From Antedon mediterranea (lineage: Eukaryota; Echinodermata; Crinoidea; Comatulida; Antedonidae), in the NCBI RefSeq assembly GCF_964355755.1, contig NC_092673.1, positions 9,369,001 to 9,433,000 of the forward strand: a DNA stretch of 64,000 nucleotides. Direction: 5' to 3'. The translations under genes and the position numbers were made by a program. Positions 1 to 11,049 of the stretch are shown piece by piece. Position 1 is the stretch's first letter. Each line of letters starts with the position of its first letter. The notes under the pieces are model-generated. The model was given only the letters and a program-made list of their open reading frames with translations, was not told where the DNA came from and ran no database searches.

Positions 1-370
1 CAGGTAATGTCTGTCGTTAATATCTTCCTACAAGAGGATTTATATATGGGCCTTGTCTTCGGCTAAGGCGAAAGTAAATGTGCGAGTTGTTATCGCACGA
101 CATATAAAATTCGTGTCCGAGTCGTTAATCGCACGACATACAGGGATTACAGTATAATATAGAGTATAATATGTGCGGGTAATGTTTGTGTCGTTAACAT
201 TTTCCTACGAGAGGACAACATATAAAAGTATACAGAAATATATATATATATATATATATATATACGTATAAAGTCGGAAAAAACATGTGTTAAATCACAA
301 TGGCGGCCGAACAGTTGGCCCTCGTGTAAACTGGAATCACACCAGTAGCCTGGACACACCTTAAAACACA
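1..370. repeat. Short direct repeats and a (TA)n run
   Basis: About 45 bp near the left edge (roughly 3-48) recurs in diverged form at about 180-228. Both share a GTAATGT...GT(C)GTTAA core followed by TTCCTAC.AGAGGA. A short TATCGCACGACATA motif and a related ATCGCACGACATA occur between them. An AT dinucleotide microsatellite lies at about 238-262. No coding signal is seen, and the gene-free stretch continues to about 905. Confidence 0.5.
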
Positions 371-905
371 CTCACGTTACCACACATACAGTACATAGGT
401 AGACTTTCCATAACGGAAAGGGCTGTAGTATTTGTAGTCGTGGAAGTATAAGTTGCATCGCATAAGGTGCCGAATTGTTAGAAAACTTACTTGTAAAAAT
501 GTTGTCGTGTTAGGATGGAAATCGGTGATGGAAAATCAGGAAAATTGTCTTCAACTTAATGTGATCGTGTTAACAGAGAGGATGCTTGATCAAAGAGGTC
601 GAAAACCCGCCCTCTCCGTTCTCAAAATAGAATTGTGTTTCCACCCCAATTCTTGATTCTTTCCATTCTCATGGTATTGCTTCTAGTAAGCATGACAATT
701 CAGCAATCCAAGTTAATTTGATATTTAATAATGGTAATTCATTTTTATTAATAAATCTGTCATCAATTATGTTTCATCTTTGTACTAGATCTAATACAAT
801 TCCTATAAAGGAGTGATAAACCATTGTGTGTTATCATGTTGTTGCCCCATATAGGGCATCAAAAATGATGTGTAATGTTTGATATTTTTTATCATCATGC
901 ATTAG

Positions 906-1631
906 GTTTCTGCTTGTGGAGGAACAGTAGATGACATTTTCACTGATGTTGTCAAAATTATAGAGGATCACGGCTTTTTACCCTCAAGTGCAGAACAACG
1001 AGCAGAAAATAAACAATGTGAGGAACAAAACCAAACAGAAACTAAGAATGAGAAAAGTCAGGAAGTAAGGATTATTAAGAAAACAGAAGAGATTGAAATA
1101 AAGAATAAAAATAACTCCACAGTACCAGGAAAAAATGTTGAGTCAGCAGAAAATTCTACAGCTGTGGAGAAAGCAGAGGAGTCTACTTCAGAAGAACCTG
1201 ATATATCTGGAAATAAAGACGAATTTTCATCTGAAAAGAAGGAAGAAGAATTTGAACCAGGAAATAAGGAAGAAGAAGCTGTATCTGAAAAGAAGGAAAG
1301 AGAATCTACTTCTGAAAAAAAAGTAGAAGTACCTACTTGTGACAAGAAGGAAGAAGAACCTGCATATGGAGAGAAGGAAGAAGAATTTTTATCGAACAAG
1401 AATACATTTATATTTGAAAAGAATGAAGAAGAATCAGAACATGAAAATAAGGAAGTCACATCTGAAGAGAAGGAAGAAGTCACATCTGAGCGGAAAGAAA
1501 AAGAAGCTGCATCTGAAGAGAAAAAGGGATCTACATCTGAAAAAAAGGAAGAAGAATCTACATCTGAAAAGACGGAGGAAGATTCACCTTCTCAAAAGAA
1601 AGTAGAGGAAAATACAGGAGAGGCAGTATAG
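906..1631 (+). CDS. Probable last coding exon of an unrecognised Glu/Lys/Ser-rich protein
   Basis: An open frame of 241 codons begins exactly after a pyrimidine-rich tract and AG at 904-905, and ends with TAG at 1629-1631. An in-frame TAG directly before the acceptor fits an exon rather than a longer ORF. The first ~25 residues are globular-looking (VSACGGTVDDIFTDVVKIIE); the rest is a low-complexity chain of SEKKEEE / TSE-type repeats, probably disordered or coiled. No ATG lies near the exon start, so upstream exons are expected to the left, outside the window or within 1-900. I do not recognise the family. The acidic repeat could also be over-interpreted low-complexity DNA, but the clean splice acceptor, open frame, stop and downstream AATAAA agree. 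Confidence 0.55.
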   Translation, partial: VSACGGTVDDIFTDVVKIIEDHGFLPSSAEQRAENKQCEEQNQTETKNEKSQEVRIIKKTEEIEIKNKNNSTVPGKNVESAENSTAVEKAEESTSEEPDISGNKDEFSSEKKEEEFEPGNKEEEAVSEKKERESTSEKKVEVPTCDKKEEEPAYGEKEEEFLSNKNTFIFEKNEEESEHENKEVTSEEKEEVTSERKEKEAASEEKKGSTSEKKEEESTSEKTEEDSPSQKKVEENTGEAV

Positions 1632-1825
1632 GAAGCAGCATTATAACTTTGTTTTGTTTTTGATTAATTTGTACCACTTAGTTTTGTTATTTTTGTATTT
1701 TATAATAATGATGGAATAAGAGCAGTTTTCTGTTTGGGCTTATGCATATTACTTACTCCTGGCAAGATGAATTGTAAAACCTACTTTTAAGAACTTTTGC
1801 CGAATAAATATTATTATTATGATTA
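1632..1825 (+). promoter_or_regulatory. 3' UTR with polyadenylation signal
   Basis: After the stop at 1631 the sequence becomes T-rich and noncoding, and carries a canonical AATAAA at 1803-1808. This supports 906-1631 being a terminal exon read on the plus strand. Confidence 0.5.
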
Positions 1826-1904
1826 TTAAAAGCGCAGGAATTAGAACATCCATGATCGATTAAACAAAAATCTTTTGAAAACTGAAGAAACATATTATTA
1901 AGTG

Positions 1905-3410
1905 ATTATTTAGAATAAAATGATCACCTATTGTTATTGTATGAAATCTTTATTATTATTATTTATTTCTTTCTGTACAGATTTTGTGTGTCAATTATCT
2001 CAAAAAGTTAAATGTCAATAATCACAACAATTTCAGAATATCTATATAAATATAATTTAGTTTAGTCCTAGTTAGCTTTTCAGCGTGATCACTCATCCGT
2101 GACATCATTTGTACGCCATTTTGTAAAATCACATCAATTGTATCTCCATAATTCATTATCACATATTAATGAAATCACTACACATAAACGTCAGGCCAAG
2201 GGTAAAAATATTAGCAAATAAAACGCGTAAAATCGCGCTTTAAAAATTTTAAAAGCCCAAAATTCAGTTTTTGATCGATTTAGAGCATGAATTAGGTAAT
2301 TTGCATGTTCCAGAAAAATTACTGCGCAAAAACACGTTTTTGCGCGCGCGATTCTTATAAAACGTAAACAAATTTTTTTTTGTACAAATCACATTTAACT
2401 CACCATCCTTTGTACATTCACTGAATTTGAGTCCATTCCGACTTAAAATAGTGCTATACGAGCACGTTAAATATGGCAAAATGCGTAAATTAATTGCAAA
2501 AAAATGGTAAAAAAATAAGGCATTTTTAAAATCAAAATAACTCTTCAGAAGTTTCGTCGACCCCCAATTTTTTTAACTTATTCGGGAAGCCATTGAATGT
2601 AGATATGACTTCATGTACACATTTGACGTACAAAATGTTGTGTTGTCATCAAATGGCCACTTGAATTTAAAAACTAGGAATTTTTATCTTTTTGTGTAGG
2701 TTATCACATTCAATAGAGTGCATCTCCGTTATTTGAGCCCAATTTTCGCTCAAATTTCAGTATGTGCTTGCTAAATTAATTATCTTTATCCATTTTCATT
2801 ATGATGATGTCATCATGCGTAAAAACTTGAATAACGTGGGTCGAGTAATTTTACCTTCAGCGTATATTTGAATATCTGTTATCACAGCTCTTTAGAATTA
2901 AAGGTGACCTGGATGATTTTAATTCATTGTGACAGCTGATGAAATTTAGATATGAATTCACATAAAAATTAAGCCTATCGGATGTTGTGACGTTATGATT
3001 TGATGATTTTTTCATCTCTTTCGTCACAATTATAACAATTTTAAAGAGCGCGCATTGCGCATCCAAGTGCCAAATTTTCTTCCAATTCTTCCTTATATTT
3101 TTTTGCTCCATTTATATCTTTGGAAATTGTCATCTTCAAGTTTATTTTGATAATGTCATCATATCAAAAAATTTGAACATGATGTGGGTCCCATAATTTC
3201 ACCTATGCTACACTGTATATGGATATACAGTATACTGTACTATTATATATGACACATAATAGGTACAACTCAGCAATATAAGCATATGCATCATGTCATA
3301 GGATGGCGTTCATCAACTTTTTACGATGGTATGTTAAAGTATATGCATGTTTAAAAAAATTTAATTTCATTAGAATTATAAAAATGATCAAAGTGACGAA
3401 TTAAATTCTA
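1905..3410 (+). repeat. Dispersed ~1.4-kb repeat, copy 1 (inverted relative to 61987-63395)
   Basis: This stretch matches, in reverse complement, the sequence at 61987-63395. Shared blocks include the palindromic end around 1905-1935 (AATAAAATGATCACCT), TTTTCAGCGTGATCACTCATCC near 2078, AGCATGAATTAGGTAATTTG near 2284, GGATGTTGTGACGTTATGAT near 2980 and the block at 3115-3165. The outer end near 3385-3410 resembles ends at 58800-58850 and 62515-62545. Within the copy, the stretch 2801-2862 is repeated in diverged form at 3152-3208. No ORF is present. It is likely a non-autonomous transposon, class unknown. Confidence 0.65.
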
Positions 3411-4550
3411 GTTTATTTTTATCATTGTATTGATAAGTAGCCTGAATCCTGCATTTGATGCTTTATCTTCTCCTCATCATCTCCTTTTTCTAAAGTTTAA
3501 ATCCAAAATGTTATGAATTAGTATTGGGATTGATTCAGTGCATAAGTTACTGTTACTGTGCTCTTAAATTTGCAAGTAGCCTATTCATAATGTAAATTAA
3601 GCTTAACATTCATAACACTTCACTAAGTGCAGCTTTAATTGTATCAAAGTAGAATAATGGATTAATGCCCATTTCTTTCAAGTTGTAAAACTACTGAATT
3701 TCAAATTTATTTTGTAATAATAAAATCAATTGTTTCTAGACTGACAAACATAAAGCTGGAAATTTGCAAAACATAGAAGTAACAAACTTACAAAGGTATT
3801 TTAAAAATGTACTTTACTTATAGGATTTTCCCAAACTGTCCAAATTTTCATTTTGCGTTAGTTTGCATCACAGTTAGAAGAATATGTCACTTATTTTCAC
3901 AGAAATATTCTTACTTAATTTAGACTGGCAAAAATACTAATACAAGAAATACATGTCTTTTAATTTCTGAAACATTTTTGTAGCAATTTGAATAGGGTAT
4001 TCTGTAATTATATATATAATGTTATTATTATATATTATTTTATAATATACAATACTCATAATGTACGAAGTGTAAATATATAGTGGTATGGTTTCTTCAT
4101 TTACATTTCTTTTTCATGAAGCATATTTTTCCATTTGGTTTGATGTTTGTTTTTTAATTTAGAAACATGCATGCTTTGTCAAATACTGCTGTAGTTATAA
4201 TAATATTATAAAGTTTTAATAATGTTAATTTATTTGTGGTGTTGTATTTGTATTCCTTTTGCCTTCTAGATCTAGAGTGTTACTTCTTGCTTTAAATTTC
4301 AAAACTTACAATATCAAAATTAACCATATCATAGGTTTATGCTTATATTTTAAGTAGTCGGACAAAGTTGACTTGCTTTTTGCTCGTTCAAACCATTGCT
4401 TTGCATTTTCTCTAGAGAGCAAACATATTTAAAATGTTTGAGCCACGTCTAACTCTCCGGGTTTAAATTAAATTTAGAATCTAAGTCAAAATTATATAGT
4501 AATTCCTTGATATGGTTAATTCACTTCCATTTAATGTTACCTTGAACCTC
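3411..4550. other. AT-rich stretch with no gene or element recognised
   Basis: No ORF, RNA gene or clear repeat boundary is seen. The sequence is strongly AT-rich with short poly-T and TATA runs. Confidence 0.4.
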
Positions 4551-4552
4551 AA

Positions 4553-4912
4553 TTAATTACCTACATAGATGTGTTTGCCATCTCTGATCATCCATATTTT
4601 TAAGTCTATTAAAGTAAGACAATCTAAACTTATTTTGTATATAATAAATTGTTCCCAACCTAAATCCCCAAGTAATGCCTCTTTGGCAACATTTCTTTGT
4701 GCCTTAAAAATATTTCTTGCCTTTAAATGTTTTCTAATTTGTCTAAAGAGCTTACAGAGTACATAACCATATTGAAGAGGCATAGTTAATGGTGGGTAGC
4801 CCTATTATTCTCCATAAGAGATGGCCATAGTAAACCCTATTGACATCTTTCTGGTTGTTAATAATAGAGGTAATATAAGCAATTATCCTATTTCCCTTTT
4901 TAATTACTTCAT
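4553..4912 (-). pseudogene. LINE A, C-terminal fragment (3' part)
   Basis: Read on the minus strand, 4783-4553 gives a 76-residue segment with the ALLGDLGWEQF-type motif found in the C-terminal region of jockey/CR1-group LINE polyproteins. It is the 3' continuation of the RT fragment at 5450-6164 and is separated from it by the MITE at 4915-5447. The frame is broken and no complete 3' end is visible. Confidence 0.55.
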
Positions 4913-4914
4913 TA

Positions 4915-5447
4915 AAGATGTATTGTCCCTTTGACTAATTAAAAAAAAAAAAAATAAAAGATTTCGAAAAAAGGTGGGTCATTTTGAAGTATCACAATAG
5001 TTATTAACTATCACCAAAAAATTTTCGAAAAAAAAAAAATTTAACTGAAATACAGACGTTTTTTTGTGAAAAAAATAACTTTGACTTCCAGTCAAAGTTT
5101 TCAATCAAAACATATCCCATAATGAAACGCACTTGTTTGGCTACTCTGTATGTATAATCATAAAACTTCCTCATGATCTGTGTGAAAATACCTTCTTAAC
5201 CGTGACGAGTTGTAAACAATCCTAATTTAGCATATGCATAATGCGTACTCATAGTTTGAAATCTTTGTTTACTTTCGCTCGTGACGATTTTCCAGATGAA
5301 ATGTAATTAAACTAATTTACCTGTTAATTACGTAAACTTGTTGTTTTTGGCTCGAATTTTCGACTTAATATTACTTTGATATGGCCACTTTAAATTTAGA
5401 ATATTTTGACCTTCATTTTTTTTGTGTTTCAAGGGACAATACATCTT
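4915..5447. mobile_element. TA-flanked MITE (Tc1/mariner-type), copy 1
   Basis: The terminal inverted repeats start AAGATGTATTGTCCC on both ends, and the element is flanked by TA on each side (4913-4914 and 5448-5449). It has no ORF and is AT-rich. A second copy lies at 42852-43344, where the empty site can be reconstructed from another repeat copy in the window; that shows a TA duplication and so a Tc1/mariner-type mechanism. The element sits inside LINE A. Confidence 0.8.
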
Positions 5448-5449
5448 TA

Positions 5450-6164
5450 ACATTATGTGAATCAGCATATGACCTAGAGATTATAACACCAAGATATTTA
5501 TAGGATTCTTTTTCCGTAATATAATGTTTACTAAGATTCCATGTTCTATGTGGATTATTAACTTTTTGTCCTGTAATTAATACATTTGATTTTTAAGTTA
5601 AATTCTAGCCTCCGTTTTTGTGAATACTCACTAGCTACTTTAACCAATTAAAAAAACATCGTTGGCAAAAAGTAAAGTGCCAATTTGTATGTTAAAAATA
5701 TAAACACCTTGTTTATTACTTTTTTTAATTCATTTAATTAATGTAAATTGAAAAAAGAACTGGTGATAATGAACAGCCTTGTTTCACCCCTCATTAATAT
5801 TAAACATAATTATCTGATTCTATGTCATTAAATAAAACTTTACATTTAACATCAGAATACATATTTGTTATAACATTAAGTATTTTTCACTAATACCAAT
5901 TTTTTTGGCAGCATTAATTAAACATAGTCGCCAAACGGAATCAAAGGCTTTTTTAAAGTCCAAAAAGTCCAGAAATGTTCTTTTACCTTCAGCACGTCTT
6001 ATGGCTATGATACTTTTAAGAGTAAAAATATGATCTTTACATCTCCCGTCTGTTCTAATACCACCCTGGACTTCTCCAAGAATATTACTATCTTCTAAAA
6101 ATTGAGAGATATTGTGTGCAAGAATACTATTAAAGACTGTGGCTACACATGAGTTAAGTGTGAT
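5450..6164 (-). pseudogene. LINE A, reverse transcriptase fragment
   Basis: On the minus strand, 6170-5868 encodes a LINE RT segment: a finger-region stretch ending FLDFKKAFDSVWR (RT block with the first catalytic Asp). After frame breaks, GVKQGCSLSPVLFSIYIN (near 5795-5740) and a degraded active-site box read as FAND instead of F/YADD (near 5670) follow. The frame is joined at 6160-6164 to the N-terminal side at 20441-20556 once the LTR element 6165-20440 is removed, giving an unbroken NNYRGIT-LNSCVATVF junction. The LINE is decayed, of the jockey/CR1 superfamily by motif style. Confidence 0.7.
6160..6164. repeat. Target-site duplication (left) of the Gmr1-like LTR element
   Basis: GTGAT here is repeated at 20441-20445. 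Removing everything between plus one copy restores the LINE A reading frame across the junction. Confidence 0.8.
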
Positions 6165-6645
6165 TGTCACGAACTCCCTTTACCTATGTTTCCGAGCGGT
6201 TGAAAATACATAAAAGTATACGCACAAAATCCACAAAGTCGTAAAATAACTAAAAAACAAAGCTTTAATTTCAATCAACTTCAACCTTCAACAATCCAGT
6301 AAGCACTTCAAACAACAGCTTCACAATAATTTTTACAATCTAATATCCAACAACTAATATCCAACAACTAATATCCTACCTTCTTCAAAATAAATGCTTC
6401 AATCAAAAATCCTTCTCCCTTCTTACAATTGTCATACTTCCCCTTATATACAATATGTTCAGATAATTCGATCCTTATACTTCTTATTCTATTAGATGAC
6501 AGTTTCTATTAATAGCACTTCTGGAATGTTCCTGATTGTTCTTATATTAATTATACATGGTTTCTTAAATCTAAACATACTCTTATTCTAGAATGTTTAT
6601 GTAAATACTATGTTACTCTATATGTTAGGGAATGGTAATTTACTA
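6165..6645 (-). repeat. LTR of the Gmr1-like element (3' LTR on the minus strand)
   Basis: Part of this stretch (about 6396-6527) matches 20272-20422 almost base for base. On the minus strand it contains a TATATAAGGGG promoter-like box (about 6446-6456). It is preceded by a purine-rich tract (AGAAAGATGGGAGAG, about 6663-6649) expected of a polypurine tract. The right boundary is approximate. Confidence 0.65.
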
Positions 6646-6854
6646 AACTCTCCCATCTTTCTGAGCTCAAAACTCTTTCTTGGAGTTTTGAGGGGCTAGT
6701 ATACACGGACGTGGCAAAAGTTAACCCACTCCTAATCTATAAAGCTTTAATACGCCATAATAACATAGAACATAATTATTAATGAAAACTAATAATGAAC
6801 CAACAATATTCATGTCAATTTGTCGGAATGGTTCACTAATTACTGACATAAGAA

Positions 6855-7121
6855 TCATAACGTTTTATACTTTAAGGCTTTACAATACTCTGTCAATGAA
6901 ATATCATGTGCAACTTTCAGAACACTATTACGGCAAGGATATAAAACCACTAATTTCTCTATGGGTTCTGTCTGGTGTTTAGTAAAAACATCCCTAAATA
7001 AAATTCCGTCCTTACAGACTATCTTTATAGCATCGTCATCTTTCTGTACTAACATCTGTTCTCGAAGTGGAATTAAAGTTCTAACCTTAACCTGATAATC
7101 CTTAATTTTATCTTTGCCCAT
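6855..7121 (-). pseudogene. Gmr1-like integrase N-terminal region (truncated)
   Basis: The 88-residue frame has the pre-zinc-finger segment CKDGILFRDVF followed by LVVLYPCRNSVLKVAHD, matching the integrase region that precedes the HHCC finger (usually '...LVVP..YR..VL..AHD'). The frame ends soon after the first His, so the second His, the Cys pair and the catalytic core are missing. It lies about 370 bases beyond the protease once the inserted LINE is removed. Confidence 0.6.
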
Positions 7122-7299
7122 ATCTAAAATGTCTAATTCACTATCTTGGCTAGATTTAGCTTCCTTTGTTTTTGCAAACTCTTACCTAACTTTTCGTTTT
7201 TCACTTCTGGTTTTATGAACCTTTTCCTTGGGAGGGTTGTCACTGAGTAGCTGGCCATCTAAATGTCCAAATTCTTTTTGAAAATTAACCACATCATCT
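7053..7299. repeat. 247-bp direct repeat, left copy (flanks the Tx1-like LINE)
   Basis: This stretch is repeated at 10801-11049 with only three small differences (7096-7101 T/C region, one T/C near 7162, two extra A in the right copy). It is Gmr1-like element sequence. The left copy ends just where LINE sequence begins, and the right copy starts immediately after the LINE poly-A. That is the layout of a target-site duplication of exceptional length. Confidence 0.85.
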
Positions 7300-10200
7300 G
7301 GTTAATATCAGAAGATCTCTTTTTAAATAGAGATGTTTTAGCCTGTGACATTCGTCCAGCTATTCTCACAGATCACCAGGCGGTATCAATTAAAATAGAT
7401 TTGCATGAAAAAAAACGCGGTCCTGGTTTATGGATGTTCAACAATAGCTTTCTGAAAGATGAAACATTTACAAAATTAGTAATTAAAATAATTGATGTTT
7501 CAATACTAAAAAATAATAGAGAACCTGTAAGTGCAAGTTTGTTATGGGAGCTTGTAAAAACAAAAATAAAAGAATTTTCAATTGCATACGGAAAACAAAA
7601 AAATAAAAACCAGAATAAAAAGAAAGAAAAATTACAAAAACAAATAAAAAACTTAAATGAAACAATTATGAATACTCAAAATTGTGATATAACCATTGAA
7701 AATAAAATTGAAAACAAAAAAATAGAGCTTGAAAACATTTATAATGTAGAAGCAAAAGGCGCGCAAATTAGGTCCAGAGTAAAATGGATAGAGGAAGGCG
7801 AGCGGAATACAAAATACTTTCTTGGGTTAGAAAGATCCAAAAGTAAAAAGAAACACATAAAAAGTTTAATTACTAAAGATGGGAGCTTAGCAACGAGCCC
7901 AATTGATATTTTAAAGGAACAAATACAACATTTCGAAGGTTTATACGCAAAAAATGTTATAAACCCTGGAAAAATTAATAAATACCTTTGTAATTCTATT
8001 ATAAACAAGCTTTCAGAAAAAGAAAATTGTGAAGGTTACGTCACTATTGATGAATGTAAAAAGGCCATTTCAATGATGGAAAAAAATAAAACACCTGGAT
8101 CGGATGGTCTAAGTGTTGAATTTTATGTGTTCTTTTGGAATAATATTAAACATTTAATTTGCGATGCGTTAAATGAAAGTTATAATTCTCAAGAATTATC
8201 CTTTTCGCAAAAACGAGGTGTAATCACCCTTTTGTTCAAGGATGGAGAAAGAGAAAATTTGAATAATTGGCGTCCCATTACCCTCTTAAACACCGATTAC
8301 AAAATTCTTTCACATGTATTAAGTAACAGACTTAAAATGGTTATTAAATCAATAGTAAGTTCAGACCAAAAAGGTTATATAAAAGGCCGTTTCGCTGGTG
8401 AAAACATTCGGTTAATAGAAGACCTGCTTTATTATACAGAGTGTAATGATATCGAAGGGGCAATAATTACCGTAGATTTTAAGAAGGCTTTTGACTCTAT
8501 TAGTAGAGATTTTATGTTCAATGTTCTAGAAAAGTTTAACTTTGGAATGTTCTTTTGTAACTGGGTAAAAGTATTATACAATAACGTTGAATGTGTCACA
8601 GTTAACAATGGTTGGGTTTCAAACAATTTTAAAATGGAAAGAGGTATTAGACAAGGTTGTCCTCTATCTGCTCTGTTATTCATTTTAGTGGTTGAAGTAA
8701 TGGCATCTAGAATAAGAAACAAAGATGACTATAAGGGTATTAAACTTCCAAATAATGAAAATAACATAGAAGCTAGAATAAGCCAATTAGCCGATGATAC
8801 TGTTTTGTATGTTGGTAATGACAAAAGTATTAAGTCAGCAGTCAGTGTAATTGAACGTTTTTGTGAAGTATCTGGAATGACACTAAATAAAATAAAAACC
8901 AATGCTTTTTGGATTGGTAAATGGAAGAACAGAATAGATAGACCTTTAGAATTAAATTGGGTAAAACACCCGATCAAAATTTTAGGCATATATGTAGGGT
9001 ATAATACAGAAGAATGTACCAGAAAAAACTGGGATGTTAAATTAATAGAGCTAGAAAAGACTTTAAAACAATGGAATGCTAGAAATCTCTCAATTTTTTG
9101 TAGAATAATAATCCTGAAAAGTCTTGCACTATCTAAATTAACATATACTGCAAATATCACTGATGTTCCAAAATATGTATATACACAAGTTACAAATCTA
9201 ATATATAATTTTATTTGGAACAATAAAAGGGAAAAGATAAAAAGAAAAACTCTAATTGGTGATGTTGAGATGGGAGGCATTAAAATGCCTGATTTTACTC
9301 TTCATGTTAACGCACTCATGTGTGGCTGGTTAAAAAGAATTATGAATGATGATGGTGCTAAATGGAAAAATATTCCAATGTATTATATTAAAAAAATATG
9401 TGATGTTAATGTTTTACTTAATATGTCATGTTATAACATTATTGATGTTAATTCTGATAAAATTCCACTGTTTTACAAAAATATGATAAAAGCCTACATA
9501 AATTATAACAGAATCTCTAAAAAAAAACCTGAAACTTATAACGATATAATGAATGAGCAACTGTGGGGAAACCACTACGTTAAACTAAAAAAAAAAACGC
9601 TTTTCTACAAGCATTGGATTGACAGTGGCATTATCAGTATTAAAGACATTGTTAATAAGAACACTTTTTTAACATCAAACGAAATACTGGTGAAACTACA
9701 ATGTAAAACAAACTGGTTAAATGAGTATTTGTGCATTATTAAGGCAATACCAATTCAATGGAAACGTATTATTAAGGAGGTAGATATTTTCAATTGTGAT
9801 GATAATGATGAAGTAGTTGGGACTAAGTATGAGATTAATACTACCAAACTAATATACTCATGGTTTGTGAAAGAATATTTCATTATTCCAATGTCACAAC
9901 TAAAATGGGAAGAGTACTTCAATGATAACAACATTGATTGGAAAACTTCTTGGTTACGGAAAGTATGTAAAATGAAAGATAAGAAACTAGCACAATTCAA
10001 TTATAAGATGTTACATAGAATACTGCCTACCAACAAACGGCTGTATCAGTGGAAAGTTAAGGAAACACAAACGTGTGACAAATGTGGAGAAATTGAAAAT
10101 GAAAATCATTTGTTTTTTAGTTGTAGATTTATTCAGAAATATTGGAGGAAAATGCTTAGTATCTTTGTAAGTTTAAATCACAATAACATATCATTTAAAC

Positions 10201-10430
10201 AATTAATACTAGGAACGGGAGATAAGCTAATAGATTATATTTACACTTTTGCAGCATTTACTATTTATAGAATAAAAATGTTATCTGCACTAAATAAGCC
10301 AGTGGGTAAATCTTTATGGAATTCATTTAAAAGCAATATGTTATATAACATTGAATGTGAAACATATAACAATAAAGAAACAAGTATAGAAAAATGGGTA
10401 GCTTTAAGAAATAAGATTATGATAATATAA
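7263..10430 (+). CDS. Tx1/L1-like LINE ORF2 (partial endonuclease, RT, C-terminal zinc region), 5'-truncated
   Basis: This is a single 1055-codon open frame. The first 12 codons belong to the flanking duplication; LINE sequence starts at 7300 inside the APE endonuclease C-terminus (LTDHQAVSIKI, then a GPGLWMFN stretch). A long Lys-rich linker follows (WIEEGERNTKYFLGLE, typical of L1/Tx1). RT blocks then read NWRPITLLNTDYKI, QKGYIKGRF, VDFKKAFDSI, RQGCPLSALLF and QLADDTVLYV (active site LADD, near 8788). The C-terminus has TCDKCGEIENENHLFFSC, a CCHC-like zinc motif near 10065-10120. The catalytic Asp residues are present, but most of the endonuclease is missing, so this copy cannot be autonomous. 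Frame integrity and the near-identical flanks mark it as the youngest LINE here. Confidence 0.9.
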   Translation: MSKFFLKINHIIWLISEDLFLNRDVLACDIRPAILTDHQAVSIKIDLHEKKRGPGLWMFNNSFLKDETFTKLVIKIIDVSILKNNREPVSASLLWELVKTKIKEFSIAYGKQKNKNQNKKKEKLQKQIKNLNETIMNTQNCDITIENKIENKKIELENIYNVEAKGAQIRSRVKWIEEGERNTKYFLGLERSKSKKKHIKSLITKDGSLATSPIDILKEQIQHFEGLYAKNVINPGKINKYLCNSIINKLSEKENCEGYVTIDECKKAISMMEKNKTPGSDGLSVEFYVFFWNNIKHLICDALNESYNSQELSFSQKRGVITLLFKDGERENLNNWRPITLLNTDYKILSHVLSNRLKMVIKSIVSSDQKGYIKGRFAGENIRLIEDLLYYTECNDIEGAIITVDFKKAFDSISRDFMFNVLEKFNFGMFFCNWVKVLYNNVECVTVNNGWVSNNFKMERGIRQGCPLSALLFILVVEVMASRIRNKDDYKGIKLPNNENNIEARISQLADDTVLYVGNDKSIKSAVSVIERFCEVSGMTLNKIKTNAFWIGKWKNRIDRPLELNWVKHPIKILGIYVGYNTEECTRKNWDVKLIELEKTLKQWNARNLSIFCRIIILKSLALSKLTYTANITDVPKYVYTQVTNLIYNFIWNNKREKIKRKTLIGDVEMGGIKMPDFTLHVNALMCGWLKRIMNDDGAKWKNIPMYYIKKICDVNVLLNMSCYNIIDVNSDKIPLFYKNMIKAYINYNRISKKKPETYNDIMNEQLWGNHYVKLKKKTLFYKHWIDSGIISIKDIVNKNTFLTSNEILVKLQCKTNWLNEYLCIIKAIPIQWKRIIKEVDIFNCDDNDEVVGTKYEINTTKLIYSWFVKEYFIIPMSQLKWEEYFNDNNIDWKTSWLRKVCKMKDKKLAQFNYKMLHRILPTNKRLYQWKVKETQTCDKCGEIENENHLFFSCRFIQKYWRKMLSIFVSLNHNNISFKQLILGTGDKLIDYIYTFAAFTIYRIKMLSALNKPVGKSLWNSFKSNMLYNIECETYNNKETSIEKWVALRNKIMII

Positions 10431-10800
10431 TTTCTAATTTGATACGATTAACCGAAAAGGAATTACAGTGATACGGGTTACTGGTGGTACTGAGCTATTA
10501 TTGTTTTTTTTTATCATGTATATAAATATATTGTATAATCCGGGTTGTAAAATGAAAACAAACAAATGAAAATGTGTGAACTATTTTAAAACGGGATAGA
10601 TGATAATGATGATCCTGTCAAGTGTATAACAAAATATAAGAAAATTAATGAAAAAAGGAGTAATACAGAATTCATATATGTAAAAATGTTACTTATGAAC
10701 TGTAACGACATTTACAAGTTAAATAATACGATTTTATGTAATATGAGATAATATGAATGTGAATAAAAGTGGTGTTTGCGCCACAAAAGAGAAAAAAAAA
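7300..10800 (+). mobile_element. Tx1-like non-LTR retrotransposon, 5'-truncated
   Basis: The element body runs from the truncated endonuclease at 7300 through ORF2 and a ~360-bp 3' UTR to an A-rich tail (10789-10800). It is flanked by the 247/249-bp duplication. The 3' UTR (10431-10788) has no ORF; an AATAAA-like GAATAAAAG occurs near 10760. A relative of the same clade lies at 44919-56270. Confidence 0.9.
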
Positions 10801-11049
10801 CATCTGTTCTCGAAGTGGAATTAAAGTTCTAACCTTAACCTGATAATCCTTAATTTTATCTCTGCCCATATCTAAAATGTCTAATTCACTATCTTGGCTA
10901 GATTTAGCTTCTTTTGTTTTTGCAAACTCTTACCTAACTTTTCGTTTTTCACTTCTGGTTTTATGAACCTTTTCCTTGGGAGGGTTGTCACTGAGTAGCT
11001 GGCCATCTAAAAATGTCCAAATTCTTTTTGAAAATTAACCACATCATCT
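10801..11049. repeat. ~249-bp direct repeat, right copy
   Basis: This is the right-hand copy of 7053-7299. It begins directly after the LINE poly-A and continues without break into the protease region of the Gmr1-like element. Confidence 0.85.

Noticed and set aside
1058-1483. 141-codon minus-strand frame opposite the acidic exon
   Set aside because: It is the complement of the GAA/TCT-rich repeat (Ser/Phe-rich), a mirror of the plus-strand coding bias.
8729-9280. 183-codon minus-strand frame inside the Tx1-like LINE
   Set aside because: Antisense shadow of the RT frame with hydrophobic AT-driven composition.
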